Assembly (NCBI GenBank): GCA_907165135.1
Contig: OU015567.1
Coordinates: 15,319,001 to 15,383,000, forward strand
Length of the DNA: 64,000 nt
Direction: 5' to 3'
Source: Oikopleura dioica
Taxonomy: Eukaryota > Chordata > Appendicularia > Copelata > Oikopleuridae
In this document: one piece after another, positions 35,976 through 48,700 of the stretch
Position numbering within the stretch: the stretch's first letter is position 1
How the letters are laid out: each line of letters begins with the position of its first letter
Position numbers and translations under genes: made by a program
The notes under the pieces: generated by a model
Databases searched by the model: none
Seen by the model: only the letters and a program-made list of their open reading frames with translations
What the model was told of the DNA's origin: nothing

Positions 35976-36623
35976 TCACGTTTCTGAGGTGGTTGTTTGC
36001 TGTGTTTGTAATTGCAACTGATTCGCTACGGCGTCGGTAATCTGACTTGAAGGGCCACCGGATGGAGGTGGTGGAACTGGGCTAGAATCATCGGGGTATC
36101 CGTATTTTCGTAGAAGCTCAATATTCTCCATCGGCGAAATTGTTCCTTCGATCGTTAGTTTCATGAAGTCAGTTGTGTAGCAAGGAGGAAGAGTGTCGAA
36201 CATTCCCTTCTTATACGCGTCAATCTGGGCTTTTTGGGCGGCTTTTTCAAGGATCAAAAAGTAATTGACTAAGAAAGTTACTTTCTGATTTTCGATCCTA
36301 ACTAATAAAGCAGTCATAGAGCCACCAATCCAGCCCATTGGGACGGAGAAAACAAATTTCACGAATCCCTTATTCCGGAGCAAGAAAAAAGCCGGTCCTC
36401 CAAGCATCAAAGCTCCAGCTCCAGCGGCAGCTGCAAGGGTTGGTGTTCCTGGAACGGCCGCAGCAATCTTCTCCCTAGCGATCAAATCATCAGAAGTAGG
36501 CCTCCAAGCATACGCCTTCAAGTGGGTTCTGCACAAGATTCACAAAAATGCGAAATTGAAAGTCTGTCAGTTCCCTAGCTTTCCATCAATATTCATGCGA
36601 ATAATATCATCTCCGACACTCAT
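35976..36623 (-). CDS. Uncharacterised small membrane protein, probable GA-AG intron
   Basis: Exon 1 starts at 36623 (MSVGDDIIRMNIDGK). The reading frame then continues after a TTGTGCAG acceptor as THLKAYAWRPTSDD. The only exact in-phase donor I find is GA (or GG) rather than GT, so this looks like a G*-AG intron of about 45 bp. Two hydrophobic segments follow (TPTLAAAAGAGALMLGG with AFFLL, and FVKFVFSVPMGWIGG), then an Ala/Lys helix, a soluble segment, and a Pro- and Gln-rich C-terminus ending at 35976. The two short helices with a charged helix loosely recall OCIA-domain proteins, but I cannot confirm it. It lies 174 bp downstream of DMXL's stop. Confidence 0.6.
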
Positions 36624-36796
36624 TATTTGCTAAAATGGGGAAAGAATTTTATTCAGAAAATCTCATTTTGGATACTTATGAAGAAATTGAAATGAAGAAC
36701 TTTGCAGGATATAAATTGCAATATCACTATAAGAACATGGAAATGACAGTGTATGCTGAAAAATCATCGCTTAGATAAGAAACGCTTGCTAATAAG

Positions 36797-39700
36797 TTAT
36801 TGCACAGGTAAATTTGGGCACTCTTCGTCCCCAGTAATTGGAGAAAGAGATTCACTTTGACTGTGAATTGCGGAGCTAGAGTCAAGGAGAGCTTGAGAAT
36901 TGCGTTTCTTCAGTTTTCCATCTGCTCCGCAAGATAACAGATGTTCCCCACAGAATGCCAAGCCCATCACTCCAGCAGTTGGGTTTTTGAAGACTTGAAA
37001 TATTTTTAATGATTGTTCATCATCCGATTTTACCGGAAGATCTGGGATGCTCAAGCATAAGGACTGAAACGAGCGACTGTTGAGCGAGAGAGCAGATTCT
37101 GATTGAACCATCGGTCGATCCAACCGCGAGGATTTCTCCATTGCCGCTGATATTCAGACATTTTACCATCCCGGCGAAGTTAATCGAAGAAACAACCAGG
37201 TAGTCCTTGTCGACAAACACGAGCCCTCCTTCTTTTCCGCCAACACAAATCAACTAAACATGCGTTTGGTTATCAGCTCAGAGAGGAAAATGACGGACCT
37301 GGTATTTGAGAGAATAAGTGACAGCTGATGCAGATTCGGAGATTTCTCTGAGTTCGAGTGAGTAAATAGGCTCGAGGTACTGCCTTGTGAGGAGATCCCA
37401 AACGCATAGGGCCGAGTTCGAGAAATTTCTATGCACACCAGCTGAGATAAGAATAGAAGAACCTTCCAGAAAGCAAATTGATAAGACATCACGTCCTATG
37501 TTGAATCGTTGCACTGGAGGAAGCACTGAATTTATCTCCATGAAAAGTTTGAAAAATGAGAGCTTTTACGTTGTTGGGAGAAGAGAATTTGGTCGACGAT
37601 CCAAATTCGCACTGATCCATCTTCAGCAAGAGCAGCTAGTCGCGAATAGGGTGGGTCACTTTTCAAACAATTTTTCTGTACGCTTTGTTTTTTGAGCTTA
37701 TCTGATAGAGCTCGTTGCGCTGATCATTTTGAGCCCTCAAATACCTCCGTACCCTTCCGGGAAAATACTTTTGCAGAATCTGGGAAATCATGAAAATCGA
37801 AAATTTTTGGTCAAATTAGGGTCAATTCCGGTATACTCAGAGCTTTAAAATGTGTATAAGATAAGTTCCTGTCGTTTCCCGGAGTAGATTTGGGTATCAA
37901 ATTGACCAGCTTGACGAGTTCTATCTGATGACGTAATAATATCACATGATATGGGGGTGTGCCCAAAAGTTATTCTAGAAAAACCATTTTTTCGAACATG
38001 AATTTTTCAAAAAAAACCCAAAAAAATTTTTTTTTCCTTATCTATTGAAAAAAGTTTTTTATTCGGGTCAGATCTATCACCTGAAAAAATTAAATCAAGT
38101 TCGGAAGACCAACCATGAAAGTGACCCACCCTAGTCGCGAACCAGATTGACAAAAGGTCAAGCATTTTATTCGAGCTTTTGATTCTTTCGAGGAGAGAAT
38201 TCTTGTCACAGAATTAGCCGCAAATTGAATGACATAGATAGGGCTGCCGCCAAAAAAATCAGGTACCACTTTTTGGGTACCTAGAGCTTTTTTACTCGGC
38301 TATTATGTTCTTTGAGTCAAGAAAAACGATTTCCAGCAAAAAAAATGGGTTCCATATGGATGACTCATCGAAAAATAAGCATTCAAAGTGCTTCCGGAAG
38401 CTAACTTCCGGCGGCCTGAATCTTTTTCAATTCTGATGCCGGAAATGGATTCTACGGGTCCGAAAACCTGTAAATCGAGTCTCAAAAAGTGTCAATCTTC
38501 TACATGAGAGCCAGAATCGACGATTTTTGGTCGATTTTCTTTGTTGTTGTCAGATCAAATTTCTTTTTTTCGTAAAAACGAAGGAAATGCTTATCAGTAG
38601 GCCCAAAATTGGTTTCTAGGTTATCGAGGATGCTGAAAAAGGTAAGATGGGCCATGAACCGCGATAAACCGTCACTGTAACCGGTCGGTTTTTCTAAAAA
38701 TTAATCAAAATATTGGATAAACGTTATTAAATCTTGTTAAAAGCCCGTTGATTATTGACATGAATGATATGGCCACCTTTGGTCAAATTTGGTCGAGCTT
38801 GGCCGGAGGACGACCCGGAGGACCAACCTGGTGGAAGACTAAGTACTGGAAGACCAATATTAAAAAAAAAAAAATCCTTGAAGGGCCAGAAATTTCCATT
38901 TTCGGCCACTTTTGGTCGTTTTTGCCGGAGGAACTCTTGGAGGACCACCCTGGTGGGAGACAAACTGCTGGAAGACGCATATTAAAAACAATATTTAATA
39001 AAATTTGAATCTTTGAAGGCCCAAAAATTGCAATTTTCGGCCACTTTTGGTCTTTTGTGCCGGAGGACCTCAAAGAGGACCACCCTGGTGGAAGAAAAAC
39101 TACTGGAAGCCCAATATAAAAAAAAACATATTTAATAAAATTTTAATCTTTGAAGGGCAAGATAATGCCATTTTCGGCCACTTTTAGCCTTTTTATGCCG
39201 GAGAAACTCGAGGAGGACCAACCTGGTGGAAAACAAACTGCAGAAAGACCAATAACAAAAAAACAATATTTAATAAAATTTAAATCAAAGAAGGGCCAGG
39301 AATTGCCATTTCGGCCACGATCGGCCTTTTTTTTGCCAAAAACCGCCGTAAGACAACCCTGATGAAAATAACTGCTTGAAAAAAAAATTTTTAAAAATAA
39401 AATAAGATCCTTGAAGGGCAAAGAATTCCCCTTTTTTGCCATCTTTGCCCGTTAACTGCCGAAAAACTCCTGGAGGAAGACTAACTATAAGCAAACTGCG
39501 TTCATTCAATTCAGTCTTCATCGGGGCCAAGCCGACCCAAAGGAGAGGCAAGCCCCGTCTATTCAATTCGATCAGGATCGGGGCCAAGCCGACCCGAAGG
39601 GGAGGCCAGCCCCGTTTATTCTATTCAGTCAGGATCGGGGCCAAGCCGACCCGAAGGGGAGGCCAGCCCCGTTTATTCAATTCAGTCTTCATCGGGGCCA

Positions 39701-42700
39701 AGCCGACCCAAAGGGGAGGCCAGCCCCGTCTGTTCAGTTCAGTCAGGATCGGGGCCAAGCCGACCCTAAGGGAAGGCCAGCCCCGTTTATTCAATTCAGT
39801 CAGGATCGAGGCCAAGCCGACCCGAAGGGGAGGCAAGTCTCGTCTATTCAATTCAGTCAGGATCGGGGCCAAGCAGACCCTAAGGGAAGGCCAGCCCCGT
39901 TTATTCAATTCAGTCAGGATCGAGGCCAAGCCGACCCGAAGGGGAGGCCAGCCCCGTCTACTCAATTCAGGCAGGATCGGGGCCAAGCCGACCCGAAGGG
40001 GAGGCCAGCCCCGTCCATTCAATTCAGTCAGGATCGGGGCCAAGCCGACCCGAAGGGAAGGCCAGCCCCGTCTATTCAATTCAGTCAGGATCGGAGCCAA
40101 GCCGACCCGAAGGGAAGGCCAGCCCCAACTGTTCAATTCAGTCAGGATCGGGGCCAAGCCGACCCGAAGGGGAGGCCAGCCCCGTTTATTCGATTCAGTC
40201 AGGATCGGGGCCAAGCCGGCCCGAAGGGGAGGCAAGCCCCGTTTTTTCAATTCAGTCAGGATTGGAGCCAAGCCGACCCGAAGGGGAGGCCAACCCCGTC
40301 TGTTCAGTTCAGTCAGGATCGGGGCCAAGCCGACCCGAAGGGAAGGCCAGCCCCGTTTATTCAATTCAGTCAGGATCGGAGCCAAGCCGACCCGAAGGGG
40401 AGTCCAGCCCCGTCTGTTCAGTTCAGTCAGTATCGGAGCCAAGCCGACCCGAAGGGGAGTCCAGCCCCGTCTGTTCAGTTCAGTCAGGATCGTGGCCAAG
40501 CCGACCCGAAGGGGAGGCCAGCCCCGTTTATTCAATTATGTCTCGGGCAGGGCCAAGCCGACCCGAAGGAGGGCCATTCCCGTCTATTCGATTGAGTCTG
40601 GGGCAGGGTCAAGCCGACCCGAAGGGGAGGCCATTCCCGTCTATTCGATTTAGTCAGGATCGGGTTCAAGCCGACACGAAGGGGATTTTCAAAATTGCTA
40701 TTATATCTAGGTGCGGCTTTATGTTCTCGAGATTTTAAAAGCTTTTAACTCTCGCTCCGGGCGTGAACTGGCTCCAACGTAGGGCGCTCATTCTCTCAAA
40801 GAAACCCCGCGCCTCTTCTTCATAGCGCAGTGAATAACACAAAAACAATTTGTTAATATAACAAGATTTCAAAGAAAAATTTGAAAAATCGGCCGATTAA
40901 AAAAAATTCATATAATATGATAGTAATTATAAATAAATTTATGAAATTCTTTATTCAAAATATTATCTTTCCGCTCATGCAATGCCCAGATTCACCCTAT
41001 TTAGAAGGAAATCAAGCAAATACCTCCGCCCCATTTGACTGTTCGATATCTGAAAACCCTTTATTTGCTATATTTTTCTTTCGGGTCAGCTTCGCGCCGA
41101 TCAAGACAAGATTAAATAAACTTTGCTGGCCTCCACTTCGGGTCGGCTTGGCCTCAATTCAGAAAAAATTGAATAAACGGGGCTGGCCTCCACTTCGGGT
41201 CGGCTTGTCCCCGATCCAGACTGAATTGACAAGACGAGGCTGGCCTCTACTTCGGGTCGGCTTGGCACCATTCCTGACAGAATTAAACAGACAAGGCTGG
41301 CCTCCCCTTCGTGTCGGTTTGGCTCCAATCCTGACTGAATTAAATAAATGGGGCTGTTCTCCCTTCGCGTCGGCTTGGCCCCGCTCAAGACTTAAGTGGA
41401 TAAACGGGGCTGGCCTCCCCTGTGGGTCGGCTTCGCCCTGCTCCAGACTAAATTGAATAGACAGGGCTGACCCCGATTCTGACAGAATTGAACAAACGGG
41501 GCTGGCCTCCCCATCGTGTCGGCTTGGCCCCGATCCTGATTTAATTGAAAAGACGGGGCTGGCCTCCCTTTCGGGTCGGCTGGGCACTGCCCAAGACCTA
41601 ATTGAGAAAACGGGGCTGGCCTCCCATATGGGTCGGCTTGGCCCCGATCCAGACAGAATTAAATAGACGGGGCTGGCCTCCCCTTCGGGTCGGCTTGCCC
41701 CGATCCTGACTGAATCGAATAAATGGGGCTGGCCTTCCCTTCGGATCGGCATGGTCCCGATCAAGACAGACTTGAATAGACGGGGCTAGCCTCCCCTTCT
41801 AGTCGGCTTTGCCCCGATCAAGACAGAATTGAATAGACGGGGCTGACCTCCTTTTCGGGACGGCTTGGCCCCGCTCCAGACTAAATTGGATTAACGGGGC
41901 TGGCCTCTCCTTCGGGTCGGCTTGGCCCCGATCCTGACTTAATCGAATTAATGGGGCTTGTATTCCCTTCGGATCGGCATGGTCCCGATCAAGACAGAAT
42001 TGAATAGACGGGGCTAGCCTCCCCTTCTAGTCGGCTTCGCCCCGATCCTGACTGAATTGAATAGACGAGACTTGCCTCCCCATCGGGTCGGCTTGGCCCC
42101 GCTCCAGACTAAATGTGATAAACGGGGCTGGCCTCCTTTTCGTTTCGGCTTGGCCCAGATCCTGACTTAATTGAATAGACGGGGCTTGCCTCCCCTTCGG
42201 GTCGGCTTTGCCCTGCCCCAGATTATATTTAATAAACGGGGCTGGCCTCCCCTTCGGGTCGGCTTGGCCCCGATCCTGACTGAATTGAATAGCCGGGGCT
42301 GGCCTCCCCTTCGGGTCGGCTTGGCTCCGATGCTGACTGAATTGAATAAACGGGGCTGGCCTCCCCTTCGGGTCGGCTTGGCCCCAATCCAGACAGAATT
42401 GAAAAGACGGGGCTGACCTCCCCTTCGGGTCGGCTTGGCCCCGATCCTGACTGAATTGAATAGACGGGGCTGGCCTTCCCTTCGGGTCGGCTTGGCGCCG
42501 ATCTTGACTGAATTGAATAGACGGGGCTGGCCTTCCCTTCGGGTCGGCTTGGCCCCGATCCTGACTGAATTGAATAGACGAGACTTGCCTCCCCTTCGGG
42601 TCGGCTTGGCCCCGATCCTGACTGAATTGAATAAACGGGACTGGCCTCGTATTCGGGTCGGCTTGGCCCCGATCCTGACTTAATCGAATAAACGGGGCTG

Positions 42701-45700
42701 GCCTCCCCTTCGGGTCGGCTTGGCCCCGATCCTGACTTAATCGAATAAACGGGGCTGGCCTCCCCTTCGGGTCGGCTTGGCCCCGATCCTGACTGAATTG
42801 AATAAACGGGGCTGGCCTTTCCTTCGGGTCTGCTTGGCCCCGATCCTGACTGAATTGAATAGACGAGACTTGCCTCCCCTTCGGGTCGGCTTGGCCTCGA
42901 TCCTGACTGAACTGAACAGACGGGGCTGGCCTCCCCTTTGGGTCGGCTTGGCCCCGATGAAGACTGAATTGAATAAACGGGGCTGGCCTCCCCTTCGGGT
43001 CGGCTTGGCCCCGATCCTGACTGAATAGAATAAACGGGGCTGGCCTCCCCTTCGGGTCGGCTTGGCCCCGATCCTGATCGAATTGAATAGACGGGGCTTG
43101 CCTCTCCTTTGGGTCGGCTTGGCCCCGATGAAGACTGAATTGAATGAACGCAGTTTGCTTATAGTTAGTCTTCCTCCAGGAGTTTTCGGCAGTTAACGGG
43201 CAAAGATGGCAAAAAGGGGAATTCTTTGCCCTTCAAGGATCTTATTTTATTTTTAAAAATTTTTTTCAAGCAGTTATTTTCATCAGGGTTGTCTTACGGC
43301 GGTTTTTGGCAAAAAAGGCCGATCGTGGCCGAAATGGCAATTCCTGGCCCTTCTTTGATTTAAATTTTATTAAATATTGTTTTTTGTTATTGGTCTTTCT
43401 GCAGTTTGTTTTCCACCAGGTTGGTCCTCCTCGAGTTTCTCCGGCATAAAAAGGCTAAAAGTGGCCGAAAATGGCATTATCTTGCCCTTCAAAGATTAAA
43501 ATTTTATTAAATATGTTTTTTTTTATATTGGGCTTCCAGTAGTTTTTCTTCCACCAGGGTGGTCCTCTTTGAGGTCCTCCGGCACAAAAAGACCAAAAGT
43601 GGCCGAAAATTGCAATTTTTGGGCCTTCAAAGATTCAAATTTTATTAAATATTGTTTTTTTTTAATATGCGTCTTCCAGCAGTTTGTCTCCCACCAGGGT
43701 GGTCCTCCAAGAGTTCCTCCGGCAAAAAACGACCAAAAGTGGCCGAAAATGGAAATTTCTGGCCCTTCAAGGATTTTTTTTTTTTTTAATATTGGTCTTC
43801 CAGTACTTAGTCTTCCACCAGGTTGGTCCTCCGGGTCGTCCTCCGGCCAAGCTCGACCAAATTTGACCAAAGGTGGCCATATCATTCATGTCAATAATCA
43901 ACGGGCTTTTAACAAGATTTAATAACGTTTATCCAATATTTTGATTAATTTTTAGAAAAACCGACCGGTTACAGTGACGGTTTATCGCGGTTCATGGCCC
44001 ATCTTACCTTTTTCAGCATCCTCGATAACCTAGAAACCAATTTTGGGCCTACTGATAAGCATTTCCTTCGTTTTTACGAAAAAAGAAATTTGATCTGACA
44101 ACAACAAAGAAAATCGACCAAAAATCGTCGATTCTGGCTCTCATGTAGAAGATTGACACTTTTTGAGACTCGATTTACAGGTTTTCGGACCCGTAGAATC
44201 CATTTCCGGCATCAGAATTGAAAAAGATTCAGGCCGCCGGAAGTTAGCTTCCGGAAGCACTTTGAATGCTTATTTTTCGATGAGTCATCCATATGGAACC
44301 CATTTTTTTTTGCTGGAAATCGTTTTTCTTGACTCAAAGAACATAATAGCCGAGTAAAAAAGCTCTAGGTACCCAAAAAGTGGTACCTGATTTTTTTGGC
44401 GGCAGCCCTAGACATAGACATCTCCTGATGCGCTTCCTGCGACGTAAACCATCGGGTCACTAAATACAAAAATTGAAGGATAAATACATATTGACGTCTT
44501 ACGTTGGAGAGGCGACTAATCGACGGATGTCTTTGAATGGTAGACGACTTCGAACTTCCAGTTTCGAATTGCCAATGACGGGATAAAACTCGATTATCTC
44601 GGTCGCTGTTGAAATGGCCACTTGCTGAGACTCAGTTTTTAGGGCGCTAAAATGGTGTTTTTGATCATTTAGTTACTCAAAGTGTCTGTTATGCTACAAG
44701 AGGTTATATTTTCTGTGCGATGAATAGAAGCGAGTTGTATAAAAGTAGCTGGTTAATTGGCTGTTTACTTGAACATTCAGATACCTTTTATATGCACTAT
44801 TTTGGCTTCGAAAAAAACTAGTCAAGTATTATTTTTTATGAATGCGTACCTAAGAGTCATATCATCGCTGTCTTTTTGCAGTGGATACAAAAGCGACAGT
44901 GTGGTCGATTTTGGAAGCAAAGAACTGCTACAAACTGAGTATACCACCTCAGGATCCGTGTAAGAGACTTTTGTATTCTTCTGGATCTCCATGTGACTGT
45001 GCGAGACTTCCTCGTAGTCCTCTCGATTTTGAACTAAGATAATATAAATTTCTCGTTATAAAAAGGCATTTTACCCGCAATCTTGTCATAGACAAATTGG
45101 TAGAAAAACGGCTTCAACAAGTGAACTTTCGAAAGAAGAATCCACTGAACCGAAAGCTCTCTTGCAACGAGACTGTTTCCAGATGAAAATGGATTCAGCT
45201 GCTCGATAGACATATCTGGCGTGAAATTCGGTATCGCTTCCAGTGGCAGGTCAATGTCAGAAAGAATGTCAAACTCGTCGAATGACCATTTTTTGATCAA
45301 ATCTTCGATTCTTTTCATCATATTCGACTCCAGCATTCGATTTAGTTCTTTTGACGAGTTTTTACGATTGCTATTTCTTTGACTGAAGATCATTCTAATT
45401 TAACTCGTTCCTGCTAATCTCTGCTGGACAATAACGAGTGCTACCGCTCTGCTCAGTCTCGGGAAGAAAGCCATTCGATCGTTCAATTCCGAATCGCATT
45501 CATGAAATCCATCATCGTCCATGTACTCCTCATCGAATAGATTTTCGAAGAACTCGTGCCGATCTTTGATATCTTGAAGGAGCAAATTCAGCAAATGATC
45601 GTTCTCCAACGGTGGGGTAAACTCATGCGTTGAGGATAACGAGCCAAATGCTAGAGCAACTCTCAAGAACAGAGAAAAGTAAAGCAGATTACCTTTCATC

Positions 45701-48700
45701 AAAAATCTTTTACTGTGAAACTCCGAAACAAAAAGTCGATTGACTATTCTTAGTTCTGTAGTTTGCCGTTCATCAAGCAGAGCGAGAACGAGAAGCGTCA
45801 GTACGGTTATAGAAGTGAATTCCAGGATAAGTTTTGTTGCTTCAAAGCCACCCTTGTTCAATGGCCAGAATGCTGCGGCTGCTGATGTTTCGTCAGAGTT
45901 CTTCGGAATCTGGTCTTCGTTTTCATCTGCTGGGGATCGTGGGATCAACCGGTCAAATAAATCTTTTAGCTAGAATGGGCTAGATCACATTTTTATCAAT
46001 ATATTTTTGTGAAAATCTGAGCCGTTCCTGAAGATAGTCATGTCTAAGAGCCGATCGACTAGTGACTTTTTCCGCCACAGTAGGAAGTTTGGAGTATCTT
46101 GAAATCTGTGCAACAATCTTCTCGAAATAGTGCCGTATGTGCTCCAAATCCGAGGATACGTAAAAGTTCTCGGCACCCCTAGAAACAATTGCTGAAGTCT
46201 TTCGACTAATCTTCACAATCTTACCTAACGAACGAAAGTAGAGGGAAGGACACATTATAATTTTGAAGGTAAATTTGAAGGGCTGTTTGAAACTTCACTG
46301 AATCCACAGACCGATTTCGACGAATTAACTTTGTAAAGCTAGGGCAGTAACCTGGCCAAAGTGCTCGCAAATCTGCTTCGGAAGAAACTAGATTGTCGAT
46401 TATTGCTTTCAAATCTTCTCCACGTTCTTCACTGTTTGTTTGGAAAGAAAATTCCTCAATAAGGAATGTTTTCAATGTTGACTTTGAAATTTCTTCTGAT
46501 AAGATATCCGGTCCATCTTCAAAGACAGCATTAACCTCATCATCTCGCCGGGTTTCCTCGACGACTTTAGGTGGAGAATCAGCTTCATCATCTTCGCTTT
46601 TTTCTTCGTCAGACCATTCCAAACTCAGAGCATCTTCTTGAACCGGTTCAGGTTCTCCCCAATTCAAATCCAGCGTTTCTTCTTTCACAGGTTCTGGCTG
46701 TCCCCAGTCCATTGGCGAAGCGCTGTCGAGGGTTTTCCCAGGAGAATCGCAAGAAACTTCTATTTGAACGGCTTTTCGGATCTTTGGTAAATTTTCAAGC
46801 GTGATCATCGCCGGCAAGGGGCAGCCATTTACCAAGTGCTCGAATGCCGCTCTGCTACAGAGAACTCGCTCTTGGGAAGTATTGCTAGATGATGTTTTTC
46901 CATGAATACTGAGAGCTTTCGTATACAAAGGATGCTTCGATAAGAACTTGTAAAAATTAAAGATCTTCGCTGGATCGTATTTTCTGCAGACTTCTGAGTC
47001 CAAGAAAATGTCCACGGACTCAATTTGCTTTCCCTCAAGCCAGTAAAGCATCGATGTGATGAAACTGTCTTCTTTCGAGAGCTCCTTGAATTTTTGAAGG
47101 AAAAGATCTTGTCCAGAGCGAAGCTTGGCTATCAAAAGAGTCAAGCAGCTATCCTGAAGTCGATTTTGAGCAACATCAAGGGCATCATTCAGCGCTCCTC
47201 CGATCAGAAAGAACCCTATTGCCTCAAGATAGCGGCGTTTTCCGAGAAGGGCGAATGCGTTTTCAAAGCAGCCTGTTTCCATCGCGTATCTGAGAAGTCA
47301 TTGGCAAAGAATTGAGCCATCTTTAGGTTGTTGACAGATTTGAAGAGTCCGCTGAGGATCTTTTCCTTCCCGAGAATCGAGTACCAGACAATAACAGGCA
47401 TAGGATCTTTTTCCTTCTGGAAGATGATTCTTGAGAGCTTCTCAATTGACATCCTCAACGTAGCAACGGATTTGCACCAGAACGCCGCTCCTGTGAGCTT
47501 CATCAAGTCCCAAGAAAAATCGACACTTTCCATAATGATCGACATGATTTCAGCCTGACTTTCAGAATGAAAAGCCCAGATCATCGCTGACGATGGAAGG
47601 TCGCTTTTAACTCGAGATGCGTTTCGTACGTATTTTGTGATACAACGATGATGGTGCCATTGAAGCATAAAAGTCGTACCGGCTCGATCGATACCGGCGG
47701 GAATAACGGTATTCAAGCACTCCCAGATCGCCTCTAAGGTCACTTGCTCTGATCTTGTTATTCCAGATAAACGGTAGCGCATAAGAATATCAGAAACGGT
47801 AACTTCGGAAGTATCGAACTCGTCTTCCGAGCATTCTGACTCAGATGACGAAAAGTCGAGGACGAGATCTTTCTCGAGATCTTCAGAAAGTCGTCTTTCA
47901 AAGTCCACAGTATCAGGATCCATCACTGACTTTCTTCTTTGATTTGGTCCAAGGTCCGAATTCACGTTTCCAAAAGAAGAATCGAGCAATGTCTGCAGCG
48001 GCGGCATGTTCGGCCTGATCTCAGACAAAGTATTATCGCTGAAAATCTCAGCCATCATCGCTTCCTTCGACTTTTTCGGTTTTACAGATCTTTTGAAGAA
48101 ATCGACGAAGGATGTGAGAATACCTTTCGCCAAATTGACTTTCCCCAAATTTATGATTTTCTGAAGAGCAACTGGGGAATACGAAGGACGAGACCAGGTA
48201 GGCTCAGATTCTAGGAGAAGAAGAGATTTTCCACAAATGGCGATAAAATGTTTCAAATCGAGTCGTTCAATCAATGATGGTCGTTTCAAAGTACCAGGAG
48301 TTTGAAATCGTGAGGATAGACAAATTTTCCCCTTTGGCGAAGTAGAGATGAAATGGGCAGGAGGCTGTTGAAGAATTTCTACGGTAAGAATAGTACGTCC
48401 GATTAGGAAGAAAACAGTGCTTGTCAGATTCGAGTGCTCGAATAAAAATGCTTTCGGGCTTTCCATCCAGCACTCAGTCGCCAGCTCAATGGTCAATTGA
48501 TCAAGGAACTCCCATAATTCAAAACCGGTGTGAATGCTGCTGTGAAGATTACACTCAATTTGCTTTCCAGAATGACTCCACGAGAAGATCAATCCAGGAC
48601 CGGCTGATAGAACGTTATCGTCGGAAATATTGATGCTTGGACAGATGGGAGCATTTATTTCACTTTCGTGGAAGAAATTCAAGGAACTTCCCTGTTTTGA

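Larger units (their letters stand above)
38239..44410. mobile_element. 6.2-kb fold-back (hAT-like) element inside a DMXL exon
   Basis: The ends are inverted repeats starting TAGGGCTGCCGCC, flanked by an exact 8-bp duplication GACATAGA (38231-38238 and 44411-44418). The outer arms (38239 to about 39760, and about 42900 to 44410) appear almost perfectly complementary. Going inward, each arm has about 550 bp of unique sequence, then five copies of a roughly 135-bp AT-rich repeat, then a 57-bp minisatellite. A spacer of about 400 bp (about 40685-41090) forms the centre. No transposase is seen. On the gene strand the first codon after the duplication is the element's own TAG stop. Confidence 0.92.

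Noticed and set aside
39436..40738. Long plus- and minus-strand open frames of 405 and 304 residues with a 19-residue repeat
   Set aside because: They are a by-product of a 57-bp minisatellite whose length is divisible by three; open frames exist on both strands and in several phases, and the right-arm copy breaks them. No signal or family resemblance.
41101..43028. Repeat-rich open frames in the right arm
   Set aside because: Same minisatellite in inverted orientation; frames are interrupted irregularly and have no start context.
44163..44357. Open frame near the right end of the fold-back element that also appears inverted near 38303
   Set aside because: It is the same arm sequence present twice by inversion; no transposase motif or homology seen.
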